Assembly (NCBI GenBank): GCA_025618425.1
Contig: CM046846.1
Span: 34,453,538-34,517,537, forward strand
Source of the DNA: Heliocidaris tuberculata
Lineage: Eukaryota > Echinodermata > Echinoidea > Camarodonta > Echinometridae
Length of the DNA stretch: 64,000 nucleotides
Direction: 5' to 3'
The notes beneath the pieces were generated by a model that did no database searches, was not told the DNA's origin, and saw nothing but the letters and a program-made list of their open reading frames with translations. Of the stretch, positions 1-32,347 are shown one piece after another. The position numbers were made by a program, and so were the translations under genes. The stretch's first letter is position 1, and each line of letters starts with the position of its first letter.

Positions 1-458
1 ATCTTGATCGAAGCATGAGCCCGAATATAATGCCTATCATAATATTGCAAACATAATTATAGCGACAAACATCTGAGCCGCGCCTGCGCACAACATTATG
101 CAAATTAGTGTGATGCGGTCTTTTGGAGGGCCATGGGGGATTCTTGTTGTACGTTCATTCAGGGACAGAAATGCTTGATAAAGAACATAAGGTTCGCTTA
201 CTGAAATATCATTATTTGAGTCAGCATGCTTGTCAAAATATCGATCTTTAAAAAAAACCTCAAGTTTAAAAACTGGATGAAATAGGATGTATATTCCTAC
301 GCGGATATCTGTGACGCATCTGACGTCACGAGGTCTGGTCGCTGCATATTAATTAGGTCGCCATATTTTGCTTTCGTAGAGTTTGGGAGTCTGAGTTTCT
401 TTTGTTACACCGCGTTTGTGATAAATTCTTTTAAATTCATATTAGACAGGATAAGACA
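1..458 (+). promoter_or_regulatory. Upstream/5' leader region of OGT
   Basis: This stretch precedes the first coding exon and has no open frame of its own. It contains a perfect cAMP-response-type palindrome TGACGTCA at 321-328 and a YY1-type core (GCCATATT) at 360-367, both common near animal housekeeping promoters. No TATA box is evident. The transcription start cannot be placed from sequence. Promoter activity is inferred from position only. Confidence 0.4.
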
Positions 459-21189
<20,731 letters not shown>

Positions 21190-22834
21190 TCAAATCAAGG
21201 AGAGACAATGCTTCAGGGCCTATGGCCTTTTTGGTGGAAAGCATTTGGATATTAATGTTCCACTAGAGTGAAGTTCCACAAATTGTTTCCATGCCATTAA
21301 GACATGTTAAAATGTATATTACAAATCTACAAACACACGGCAATTTCTTTCACTGCAAAGCAAACATTTTTCTCCCTTTCTGTCTGTATTTAATATGCAT
21401 AAAAATCTGAAATGTTGCTTTGTAAAAGTAAGTTTTGTAAGTTGCTATGAATACATATAAAATTTCCTGAAAGTATTATCGTCATTTTCTAAATGCTAAA
21501 TACACTTTCCCCTCAAAATTTGCCAAAGCAAGACTATCTATTTGGTGTGGTTATGACTACAATCATTGAAAGTATGTATTACATTATGGTCCATTCAGAG
21601 AACTCATAGAATTATTGTGACAACTATTTATTGTATGCAGATATTTCTGTTAGTCTGAAGTAGGTATGAAGAAACATGAGCTTTTTAAGAATTAACATAT
21701 CCAATCTTTAATTTTTATATGCTTGCATGAGTTACCTGCATATTTGAATGAGATGGTGTAAAGTTGTCTTCTGATAATTACGTACTACATTAGAAAGGTC
21801 TGTAATCACAACAGGAATATTTACCAAGTACTTGAAAAGTAACTACTTATCACATGATAGAAAAAATAATTTTTTTTAGTTTGTCTCTAAGGGAGGAAAG
21901 CCTTTTATGCCATTTTTATGATTGCTGCAAAGTGATGATTTCATTTATGTTTTAACGAATGGATATTTACTATTAAGAAACAAAAGGATTTCTGAATTTT
22001 TTTTTCTTTGATTTGAAAATGTAAAATAATATTCTGGTTCTTTGTTATATCAAGATCATTGTTTTTGAAAGTTGTCTTAGTATGCTATCTTTTGTGAAAT
22101 TGATTTGAATTGTATATAAGATCTCTATAACTTGGAAGTAGCCATATTTTATATCTATATTTTCTGGCGCCTGTGTTCGAACTTATCCAGGTATATACCT
22201 GCTTGTTCATTTAGGATATTTATGATTTATATGTTCTTGAATTTGATTGTTATGTTTTATTTTCCCCTCCCGCATGAAAATATAATGTACATGTACAATG
22301 AAAGATAAGCATTCAAAGATTCATTAAGATTATGTGAGGTCTAGTCATACCTGTAATTGAAATATAAATGCTGAAGACACTGCTGGTTTTGCTTTTTGTA
22401 CATAATAATGAACATGTAGTAAGCACTTCAATTGCATTTGGTGAGTAATTAAGTCACCTAGTGGATGACTAGAGATCATCTTTGTACAGAATTTTTTATT
22501 TTTAATCAATATGTATCTACAGGAAGTGAGATGAAATAGTTAGGTTTCAATGTATGATTCAAAATTATATCAAAGCACTTTTGCTGAATGAGGTAGAGTG
22601 ATAATGTTTGATTTTCGTGGTTTAATTTTATTTTGTAAGTGCTTAGTGGCAAATGAGCTTTATTATTTTAGATTTGAAAGTGATAAATATTAGCTCTTTG
22701 GTAGACTACTCATGAGCTTTATTATTTTAGATTTGAAAGTGATAAATATTAGCTCTTTGGTAGACTACTCTGTGATGAAGGTGATCGGGTGTTTGCTATC
22801 TTGTTGATGTGCTTCTAATATCAACCATATTAAA
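21190..22834 (+). other. Probable OGT 3' UTR and downstream DNA
   Basis: AT-rich and without open frames of note. The polyadenylation site cannot be fixed. An ATTAAA variant signal occurs at 22,829-22,834, but others may be used. A perfect 59-bp tandem duplication lies at 22,653-22,770. Confidence 0.35.
22653..22770. repeat. Perfect 59-bp tandem duplication
   Basis: Copy 1 is 22,653-22,711 and copy 2 is 22,712-22,770, both starting ATGAGCTTTATTATTTTAGA. No mismatch seen, so recent. Confidence 0.9.
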
Positions 22835-23348
22835 ATGTTATCCCACTGTCCTTTCATTCCTTCACTGTCTTTTGATTTGTATGTTGGTGTGGTGAGTGCA
22901 TGGAAGGGAGCAGTTTATTGACATGAACACTCACAGATGGGCAATTCCATGGTAACGGAATTACAAATGAGGGATATTTTGCTCACATTTTTGAAGGCTA
23001 TGCACTAATTTTGGACTTCGTCCCCTTCTCACCAATTCGTAAACTGCATATGTACTCATCTTTTTCACCTGAATTTGTTCATACCCAAAAATGTCCACTT
23101 ACATTAATTATATTGAGGTATATAACTTTGGTAACGGAATTACCAGAAAATTGTTGCATTTTTGAAGTTCTCATTTCCATGAATCAATCATGCATTCTGC
23201 GAATCCTGATTGAGATGTGGGATAAAAGTTTTTTCAGGTTCTTGTGATTTAAGGATTTGCATATTTTGGACTATTAAACTGATTTTCTTTAGTATAAATC
23301 TGAAATTAAATTTTGTTGTTGCTTTTCCCATGTGGAATTGCCCAGATA

Positions 23349-23520
23349 CAGTGGAACCTCGTTATAAAGAACACTGTGATAACAGACTCTCATAACAAGT
23401 TCATTTTTCTGGTCCCACTGTTTGTATTCTGTTGTTTTTTTTAGCCCTGATATAACAAGGTTTCGATATAATTACTAATTTCCTTGGTCCCAAGGAGTTT
23501 GTTATGATGAGGTTCAACTG
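23349..23520. mobile_element. MITE (pogo/Tigger-like), TA target site
   Basis: About 172 bp between TA dinucleotides (23,347-23,348 and 23,521-23,522). The left end CAGTGGAACCTCGTTATAA pairs with the complement of the right end (CAGTTGAACCTCATCATAAC). Such CAGT-GAACCTCGTTATAA ends are characteristic of pogo/Tigger-class elements. No transposase. Confidence 0.7.
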
Positions 23521-23659
23521 TATTTTCCTTTACATCGCTTTACACGAAACTAATCAACATTGTTTTAGAGTACTCTCGAATCCATCCATTTATAGAGAAT
23601 GGCATTCCGTGATAGCTCTCGTATCTGGACTTGCCACTTATACATGTAGTCTCCAACAC

Positions 23660-24450
23660 ATCAGAGGACAGAAAACTTGAAATTAACTCATTAATGAGAG
23701 AAGCAGAAAGAGAAAGAGGGGGGGGGGGGGGGGGGGGAGAGTAATAGAGGACCTTTCCTAGTTCTCATAGTCTCAAGCTCATCAGAGGATAGAAGACTTG
23801 AAATTAACTCCCATCATGAGGGAAGGAAAAGGAGAAAGAGGGAGGGGAGAGAGAAGGAGAAAGAGGAAGAAGAGAGCGAGCAGGAATAAATGAGGGAGGT
23901 AAAGAATGGATCTTGACCCGTCACTACCATTCCCATCACATCAGATGATGACCAAAGAAGACTTGAAATTAACTCTTATCATGAGAGAAGAAAAAAGAGG
24001 AAGAGGGAGGGAAGAAAGAAAAAGGAGAGAGAAAGAGGGGGGGGGGGGGCGGAGGAGGGGGAAGAAGGTAGTGAGGGAGGGAGGGATAGAGAGAGAGAGA
24101 GAGAGAGAAAGACAGACAGAGAGAGAGAGAGAGAGTAGGAGGGAAGGAGGGAGGGAAGGAGGGAAAGAGAAGACTTGAAATTAACTCTATCATGATGGAA
24201 GAACAAAGAGGAAGAGGGAGGGGAGAAACAAGGAGAGAGAGAAAGAGAGGGAGAGAGAGAAAGAGAGAGAGATTGAGGGAGAGAGGAAGAGAGAGAGAGA
24301 GAGGGAGGAAGAGAGAGAGAGAGAGAGAGAGATAAAAGATTAGCTTTTCTGTCTCGGATCTTCTCTGTTACTACAATCTCCAGCATATCAAACGACAGAC
24401 TATTTGAAATTAATAATGAGGGAAGAAGAAAGATAGTGGTGGTGGTGGTT
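23660..24450. repeat. GA-rich low-complexity block with embedded repeated word
   Basis: Long purine-only tracts, including a poly-G run near 23,720-23,737. Embedded in them are five spaced copies of CATCAGAGGA..CTTGAAATTAACTC-like units (near 23,660, 23,776, 23,938, 24,170, 24,386). Apparent Ser/Leu- or Glu/Arg-rich frames here are repeat artefacts. Confidence 0.85.
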
Positions 24451-25555
24451 GTGGGGTGGACGGGTGTAGATTGTGAATGTATTTAAATTGTATTATGTCT
24501 TATACGCCTTTCTCTCTTTCTTTATGCACGACTTTTCTGAAAGACAATTACGGGGGAGCGAACGTCAAAAATGCCTACTACTTCTTATGGTATTGCAGTC
24601 ATCTTATATGGAAATATGGGCGGAAGGCGGTTTCAAAAGAGGCAGAGAAGAAGAAAAAGCAGAGAAAAACAATTATGTAGTGCCTGAAACTATCCCTGCG
24701 TGATCTGTAAGCCTCTTAATTAGATAATTGATGGACCATGTGTTATTAATATCTTGAAATATTGAAAACGACACTTTAATCACTCTTATTCATCAAAGTC
24801 GCTCTACTCTTGAATGCAAACGAGCTTCAAATTAAATAAAAACAGAATAAAACAATATGAAGAGAAAGTGAAAGTATAATTTGAGTTTATCGAGTGCTGG
24901 TAGATTCGAAACTCTTCCTCAAGCGAAACCTTGAACAAAAGACCTCGTGACATGTTAAAAAGGTTGAAGAATGGAGCTGTGATGTTCAGAGATAGGGACG
25001 CGTTGCTTTTTTCAACTTTCATTATTTTTTTTAAATTCTTTTTTTATTGTCTGACCGTTAAAATTATCTGTGGACTAGAATATGAAATGAAAAAGCTTAC
25101 CCTCCGACATGATTTTGAAGACCTGTTCAAAATTAAGTGAAAGTATTGAAAAAAAAAAAACAGAAAAGAAAAAAAAAACACAAAACAAAAACAAATGCAA
25201 ACACCGTTTTCTCCACTACTCTTCTTTGTAATTTCATTCAATCTCCTACTATCATTTTTTTGGTCTTCCATAGTTATTCTAACCACGGAAGTTTTGCCTA
25301 GTACATCCTTGTTCTTACCTGCTTTCCTTTCACAGTGACGCTTTCATTTTGCAATTCTATCTGTCTCAACCGTGGTCATATCCGAGTTAAAAAATTATAC
25401 GAGACACGTGTTTGCAGTGAAATTGTATCAGTCATTTATAACATCACATGTATTTCCGTGAACAAAACAAAAAATCATGTTATTTACGAGTTAAAGGCAT
25501 GGTTTATTCAGTGCTTGGTATCGTCAGGAAAAAGAGCTTTATTAAATACAACTTT

Positions 25556-25690
25556 ATGTATTATTATTATTATTATCATCATTATTATTATGATTATTAC
25601 TATCATTATTATTATGATTATCTTTATCATTAGTATTATTAATATCATCAATAATATCATTGTTTTTATCAGTATTATCATTTTGTTAGT
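25556..25690. repeat. ATT/ATC microsatellite
   Basis: Imperfect TTATTATTATCATC run. It is preceded by AAAAAGAGCTTTATTAAATA (25,530), which recurs before another ATT run at 30,131, so both are likely ends of one interspersed repeat family. Confidence 0.85.
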
Positions 25691-25747
25691 CGAAATCAAT
25701 ACTATTTCTCAAATATACAAATGGAACATTATACCGAATGTACCTAA

Positions 25748-26140
25748 CAGTGTTGGGTCCAAGACCAGAGGGTCCGAGATCAAGATCAAGATCAAGATCA
25801 GACAGTCCGAGATCCAGATCAAGATCAAGATCCGCAGCTCAAGATCGAGATTAGAACATTTGAGATCAAGATCAGATGTGTCCGAGATCAAGTCAAGATC
25901 GAGGTTACTGATGCCGATCTCGAGACTGGTCTCGAGATCAAGATCGAGATCGATTGGTGAACGATTTTAAAAGCTTTTTCGTTTGATAATTTACGTAATA
26001 ACAATGTTGATCTCGAGCGATCTCGAGCGAAAATTCCGAGAATAGAAGCTCCGAGATCAAGATCAAGATCAAGACCAACACCTTCGAGATCAAGAACAAG
26101 ATCGAGGTTACTGATGCCGATCTCGAGGTACCCAACACTG
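25748..26140. mobile_element. hAT-like MITE with GATCAA hexamers, 8-bp target duplication
   Basis: The inverted ends CAGTGTTGGGT ... ACCCAACACTG are perfect and are flanked by an 8-bp direct duplication GTACCTAA (25,740-25,747 and 26,141-26,148). This is diagnostic of hAT-type insertion. The interior is largely (GATCAA)n and GAGATC words at both subterminal regions. 393 bp, non-coding. Confidence 0.85.
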
Positions 26141-26148
26141 GTACCTAA

Positions 26149-27593
26149 CCTGTATCATAAATAGAGGTTTGTTAATAAACGAATAAATAAATAAATAGAT
26201 GGATAAATACAGGAACTGAAATGAGATGGATAAATCAATCAATCAATCGATAAATAAATACATTTAACACATTTCCCCATGGCTTTCCAAGAAAGTTCTC
26301 ATCACCATACACAACCTGACATAAGGTGAATATCGTTTTTATATCAATTTATACAGAAGTTGAGAACAAATTGTTTCGAAAGAATTTGTTTTTCTCATGC
26401 AATCTGCATAAAGTTTCAGAAGGAGAAATAATAACATACTTAATATATGAAATAATGGATAAATAGCAACAGTAAGAAGAATGAAAACTGCGAAATCCTG
26501 ATTACTACCATCAAAACAACAAAGTGCATAATTTTTTTTTATGTGCCATGCAATTTTGTACACTTTATTTCTTATACATGTACAATCAAATTGGAACTTC
26601 CTGTACTTTTACAGACCTAATGAGACACTATCTGACAGCGTCATGGTTAGTAAATTGATGAAAAACCACATTTTCATCTATTTTTTATGGCCTAAAATTT
26701 AGAAGGACCACAATGGTTACACTATATCACACCACTGGTCCTTTAAAAGAATCTCTATTCATTCAATCACAACTTTTAGGTACAGTATGTCTCTAGAGAT
26801 GCGTTGCGTTACTAGTGACATTGATATCCCATCACATTCCAATTTTAAAAAGTCTTAAGACATTTTTGCTAGTTAAAAGACATGTTTTACATCACCACTC
26901 ACGACAAAATCATGATATTTGAGGATCATTTTATTGGATTTCTTAAGAACAAATTATTCATTTTGAAACTTTGAAAAGCATTTTGAAAGTTCTACATCAA
27001 CTTCATAACATCCGTAAGATCTATAGCTAGTGCTTTTAAACACGCATACTGCTCTTTTAATCTATTAGTGTATATATAAAGTGGATTGACCATGTTGCAT
27101 GCTCAGATACTCTTGTAATGCATTTTAATCTCATATTACAGCATGTCACTTATCAATGTTAACAATTTTTACAATATTATGCATCGTGATTGAAGTCTTC
27201 CTTTTGCATGAAAGGTTGTTTTCGCATGTGATATTTTTTCTCGTTGTGATGCATTTTGCGCCCTCAGCATTTGATTTCAAGCGGATTTGGCGCCATATAG
27301 ATCTTATACATCATTAAAAAAATGTCTATAATGTCTGAATTGATTGTTTTTTGGGGTGCTAAATTCGTGTCGACATTTTTCTTCTATTTACAGCTTTATA
27401 CTGCGAGATCTACAATGATACGTGTCATATCTTCATTTGCCGCGAATAAAAAAAAAAAAAGAGAGTAAATATGCATCGTGCATATAAACAACGACAGAAA
27501 AAACAATAGTTTTGGATAGTATCTATTTCTATAAGTGATTTTCAAATTGCTTTTATAACCAAACAAGAGCATTATCATTCTATCAAGAATTTG
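26149..27593. other. Intergenic, no gene seen
   Basis: AT-rich DNA with an AAAT/AATC microsatellite (about 26,175-26,265). No frame with recognisable content. Confidence 0.75.
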
Positions 27594-28440
27594 TTAAATA
27601 TTGGCATAAGTGAGGCTCTTCATGGCCACATAGTCCTTACGACCATGATTGCCACTCATATCCATGTAGTGAACCCCCGTCCCTTCTCCTAACATGCCCG
27701 GTCCCCTCCCCATTGTTTTCCCATCAGCTGATCCGGCACCCACTTGGCTACGCCCTTCAGAAAGGATACCGTCTCCACCGTCTTTATCTCTCGAATTTTC
27801 ATAAGTAAGGCTCTTCATGGCCATATATTCAGTAGGACCGAGGTTGCCGCCCATATCCATGTACTGAACAGTCGACTCTTTCTTCATTACCCGTTGTCTA
27901 CCTCCTTCAGGTTTCTCACAAGTCAACCCCAGTGTTGTACCTTCTGAGGAAGATGCCTCTGTATCAACATAGTTTCTTCCACTCGTACTGAGGATAACCG
28001 TGGCGTACCCCGGTGCCGTTGGGGTTTGTTCATCGCCCGATATTCTATGAATAGTGGATAATTCCCGAGACCTCTTGGATCTATGATCGTGATAAAGGCA
28101 GATTCCAAAGATAACTAAGGTGATTATCCACAGTGCACCAAACACGAAGGGAAGAATCTTCAGAGGAGAAAGTATGAGTGTTGGACTGTCTTCTGACTTG
28201 TTGCTGCTGTATGTGGCACGTATAACAGTGAACCCAATGACGTCAATGATGGAGTGATTGTCATCTCTGTAGGTTCGACACTCGACCACTTTCCCGTCAT
28301 CTTGGGATGTAATACCTCGTATCAACAGGGATCGCCCTCCATGTCCAGTCTTTGAACGGTCCCGTACGTCATCAAGTTCACCTTCTGTATCGAAGATTCG
28401 TCAGGTGACGTCGACATCTAATTCATCGTCGCACTGGACG
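27594..28440 (-). pseudogene. Ig-type receptor copy P2: third Ig domain, TM and docking-motif tail, 5'-truncated
   Basis: An open frame (28,325 down to 27,594, 243 codons) holds the end of an Ig domain (SLLIRG...DDGKVVECRTYRD), a TM helix (about residues 54-77, LKILPFVFGALWIITLVIFG) and a long tail. The tail carries YATV (Tyr107), YMDM (155, 220), YMAM/YVAM (167, 232) and YENS/YANI (175, 240), a module repeated with a 65-residue period. YMxM is a PI3K p85 SH2 motif and YxN a Grb2 motif (established knowledge). Upstream in frame the Ig domain continues to about 28,440, but the conserved Trp codon position is TGA, and the first two Ig domains and signal peptide are absent. A pseudogene with an intact tail, or a donor exon. 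Confidence 0.75.
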
Positions 28441-28687
28441 TGTATATCACTTTGATTTTAATCAGCAGTGTATCGTTTATAGGGAGAAGACGGCGTACCC
28501 CTCCCGGTAGAAGGCACGTACAGAAAAAGAATAATCTAGTGCGTCTATGGCACTCATTGCTCATTTTTGGAAGCCTTGGTATATTTTCCACCCTCCCTCC
28601 CCGTCCTTTCTTCTAACATAGCTATATCCCAGGTTTTTCCCCAAGACTAATCCTGTACTCACTTGGCTGTCACTTTGGACATTATTC

Positions 28688-30050
28688 TCAGCTTGAATTT
28701 TCATAAGTGAAACTCTTCATGGCCTCATATTCTGTAGGACCATGATCGCCTCCCAAGTACATGTCCATTACCCGTTGTCTGACACCTTCGGGTTGCTCAT
28801 GAGTTAACCCCCTACGACGACGACCACCACCACCCGAGGAAGATTCTTCAGTACCAAGATTGTTTTCCTCACTCGTATTGAGGATGACAGTGGCATACTC
28901 AAGTGTCGTTTGGGGTATGTTCATCGCCCGACGTTGCAGGAATTGAGGATATTTCTTGTGACCTCTTGCATCTATGACAAAGGCATATTCGAACAATAGG
29001 CCTAGGAGTAATTTTCCACAGCACCAAACAGAAATGAAAGAATCATCACCAGAAAACTAACGTTGCCATATTGTGGGCTAAAGCATACAATATTGTCCTG
29101 TGATGTATGGTTAACACTGAACGTGATGGCTTCAATGATAGAGTGGTTTTAATCTCTGTAGGTTCGACCTTCGACTATCTTGTTGTAATCTAGGGAAGTT
29201 ATTCCTCGTATCAACAGTGATTGCCCTTCTGAATGTCCATCTCCTGACTCTGGACGATCCTCTATCTCTTCAAGTCCCTCATCCGTATCAAAGAGTCGTC
29301 ATGTTACATCGAGATCTGATTCATCCTTGCACTGAATGACTCCATCAAAGACTTCAACCTTGACAAAACGAGGGTAAGTGCAAGAATGTGTTATGAAACT
29401 GTCAGTAACAAAAACAAAGTACAAGAAATGCTTTGAAGGTTCATTAAGGCATCATATTTTAGAGTTGTTTCAACACGTCCTTGAGAGGACCACGTACGAA
29501 AATGTGGGGTATTTCTATCTTCTCCTTTTACTGTTAAGAGAGTTTTTAGATAAGATGAAACATCAGACTCGCATATCAGTGTGATAAAGCTCTCACTTGT
29601 TCTCCTATAGGCATGATACGAAAGAGTACATTTTGGTGGAGCAATTTCATATTCCGAAATAAAGTTTACGCTGTACGTCTGGAGCTCGTTTTCTCCTGAT
29701 TCACACTGAATCAACATCTGGTCATGATGACATCGTGATAATGACAGTACCGAAAAAGTCCCGTTCCAATATGTACGGAAATTTGATTCTTGAAACTGAT
29801 GTCCGTTCTCACCGATGCACTGATTTTTATAACACTTGAAAATTGTAACGAAACTTGACTGAGAAAATAGTGCCAATTGATATATTTGTTCAGATGTTGC
29901 ATGACACTCAAGTTCTACCTTTTGATCAATTGTCGTTATATTTACCACACTAGCACGATTTGCTGCAAACAACCAACCACATAAAATGAGATGCCTCATG
30001 AGAGGAAGGCAATAGCTTAGCATGCTATGCGAATTCTGGAAAACATACAT
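28688..30050 (-). pseudogene. Ig-type receptor copy P1, full length but broken
   Basis: The 5' part (29,391-30,050) is open. It has a signal-like leader (MRHLILCGWLFAA), an Ig domain with VELECHATSE and C-type residues, and a second domain (PPKCTLSYHAYRRTSESFIT). Then a frameshift near 29,400 leads into the third Ig domain with stops, including TGA at the same Trp position as copy P2. A degraded TM follows, and the last frame (28,688-28,996) holds EYATVIL, YEAM and YENS docking motifs. Weak homology to the P2 tail continues to about 28,560. Clearly a pseudogene of the family. Confidence 0.75.
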
Positions 30051-30130
30051 TGCGATGACTGATAGAAAATTTTCTCCAAAGAATCAATGTAGCTATAGGT
30101 CCACCTGTAAGTTCTCAAACTTGATGCACA

Positions 30131-30210
30131 GGAAAAAGCGCTTTATTAAATACAACTATATGTAATGTTATTATTATTATTATCATCATTATTATTATGC
30201 TCAATGATTT
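30131..30210. repeat. Interspersed repeat end with ATT microsatellite
   Basis: GGAAAAAGCGCTTTATTAAA followed by TTATTATTATC repeats. Near-copy of 25,528-25,600. Confidence 0.6.
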
Positions 30211-30280
30211 CTGAAACTATACTTCCACAGTTCAGTCTACGGTAGTTTTGCTCGTATTTGAGTCACAATCAAGGGCGTCG

Positions 30281-30282
30281 CT

Positions 30283-30312
<30 letters not shown>
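30281..30312. repeat. GA microsatellite with poly-G
   Basis: A (GA)n run followed by about ten G. Confidence 0.9.
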
Positions 30313-30313
<1 letters not shown>

Positions 30314-30974
30314 CACTGAGGGCACTCCGTTCACATTTTTCTGTCGGCAGTTTACCCTGTCGCCAAATGGCAAAAATTATTAGGCCTAGTTTGAGTGTGT
30401 TGTGTGTTGCTGTTTTTTTTTTTTTTTGCGTGTCGGAAAACTTTCGGATGACCTGTTCCCGTTCAAAATGGCCTCGCTACGTCCCTAGAGACAGTCTTGA
30501 GGTTACCATGCTTACAAGGCCTCCCCTGTTATATTCTTTTAAATTTTAGTGAATGCTTTCAGATCTTTTCAGCATTTTTTCATTGGGGTTCTGGTCCTTC
30601 TTTGATTTGGCTCATCAAAATGTGGTTCAATGAGGGTGATACGTTATCATCAAAATGCAATGCAGAATAAAAAAGAAAATAACATCTATGTTAAGGGTTC
30701 ATAGTTTTAACAGGCACATGAAATTTAAAAGGTTTCTCTGTAGCACAGTCCGACATAATATTTTTAATAAACATAAGATAATGATAAAATAACACATCAA
30801 TGTCGGTGGCCTATATGGTATTGTTTGGAATACAAGATCCCCTTGCAATTTCAAAGCGCTCTCCAGCCGCCTAAGTGGACCCGAACATATTTCATAATGA
30901 ATACTATAATTGTTTTTCGCGCTTGTTGTGCCTTTTATCGTCACAACATTTTCTTTTCTAAAGGAAGTGCATTA

Positions 30975-31995
30975 ATTTGAATTTGATTTGATTTGAAATT
31001 ATTTTTTCCACTCTTGATTTTCTTCAACAAATTACAATAAATCATACATGATAATCAATAGTGAATATTATCGAAGTATGAACAATAGCATGAGTGTAAT
31101 ACAAGAATTCAATGATGTAATCACAATAATTGGTAATGAAATATATAATAAAATAAAAGTGGTGGAACCTAATTCAAAAGCATTGCTTGTATTACATAGG
31201 TCCCAAAAGATACGAATAAGAATTATACTTACAAATTTATTTTTCACAAAATGACATGAAATGAGCCCAACACTGACTTTTAAAATCAACAAACAAGGCG
31301 AGAAGTAAGGACAGTAAGGAAACAAGACAAGTGAACAGTTACGATATGAGAATGAAAAAAGAGAAAAAAGAAGAAGAAGAAGAAAAGTGGGAAGATGGAA
31401 ATAGAAAAGGAGAGAAAGAGAGAGAGAGAGAGAGAGAGCAGGTCAATCAAGGTCAAAGAGGAATATATTTATTAAGTAATTCTTTTTTCATTTTTTGTTT
31501 AAAACTGAACAAACTTTGTGGTACCTTAAAGCTATCATCCAACGGATTCCAGAGCTTAGTGCCAGTTAAGATAAAAAATTCATTTGCAAATAATTTTCGT
31601 GTTAAAGGTGTATGATATAGATTGGATTGTCTTGTTGGATTTATTGTATTATAATACATGATATTGCTTATTGTATTTATGCATAAATTGTCCAAGATGA
31701 ATATAAAATAAAAAATAGACTTTCAAGAGTTTGTCATAGAAAATTGGATTGGTATAAGAGTGAAAACTTTTATTAGATATGATACGGAGAATTATTATCT
31801 TTTGAAGTAAATAAAGTCAATCAAGTTGAGCTTTAGAAGCGTTACCCCAAGTAAGAATACCATAAGTAAGATATGGTAGGATCAATGTTGAATACAACAT
31901 TAGGAGAGTTGAAGGTGGAAAGACATACTTTAATTTGTTAATAGTTCCAATATTCCGGGAAATAGTTTTACATGTATTGTCTATGTGAATTGAAA
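30975..31995 (-). mobile_element. LINE fragment (Jockey/L2/CR1-like), 3' end of ORF2
   Basis: Reading on the minus strand, 31,995 to about 31,800 gives SRNIGTINKLKYVFPPSTLL and LILPYLTYGILTWGN. After a degraded stretch, 31,695-31,453 gives YYNTINPTRQSNLYHTPLTR and LWNPL. These are typical of the C-terminal region after reverse transcriptase in non-LTR elements. It is 5'-truncated and frame-broken. An ATTTGATTTG run at its plus-strand left edge is the likely 3' tail. Dead copy. Confidence 0.7.
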
Positions 31996-32347
31996 TTGAA
32001 ACAAATATAATCTTCCTGATGGGGCTCTCAATAGTGATTTGAATATTGATATGAATGCTGAAATTCGTAATTTTCGTGCTTTATAATATCTAGTGAGGGT
32101 AGAGGCCAAATCAGCTTTAAATCGTAGACCATCATACTACTGGCCCGACTTCATTAGGTTTCGGATCTGATTTGGCTTTTCATTCTACAAGGATCGAGGC
32201 TTGCAATACCCCCATCATTTTGATTCTAATAATCATTATGAATTTTCAGAACATCGACAATTAAGATTTTACACGTGTAAATGATCATATCGAATTCTAT
32301 TGCAAATTCTCCCAAAAGAACAACTTCATCATGAAAGCTACGGTGTT

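Noticed and set aside
22829..22834. Definite OGT polyadenylation signal
   Set aside because: ATTAAA is present, but AT-rich DNA makes such hexamers frequent and no downstream GT-rich element stands out.
23906..24386. Long Glu/Arg-rich (+) and Ser/Leu-rich (-) frames
   Set aside because: Translation of the GA/TC low-complexity block in several frames.
25335..25970. 211-residue open frame
   Set aside because: Runs through the ATT microsatellite and GATCAA arrays of a MITE; Ile- and Arg/Ser-rich artefact.
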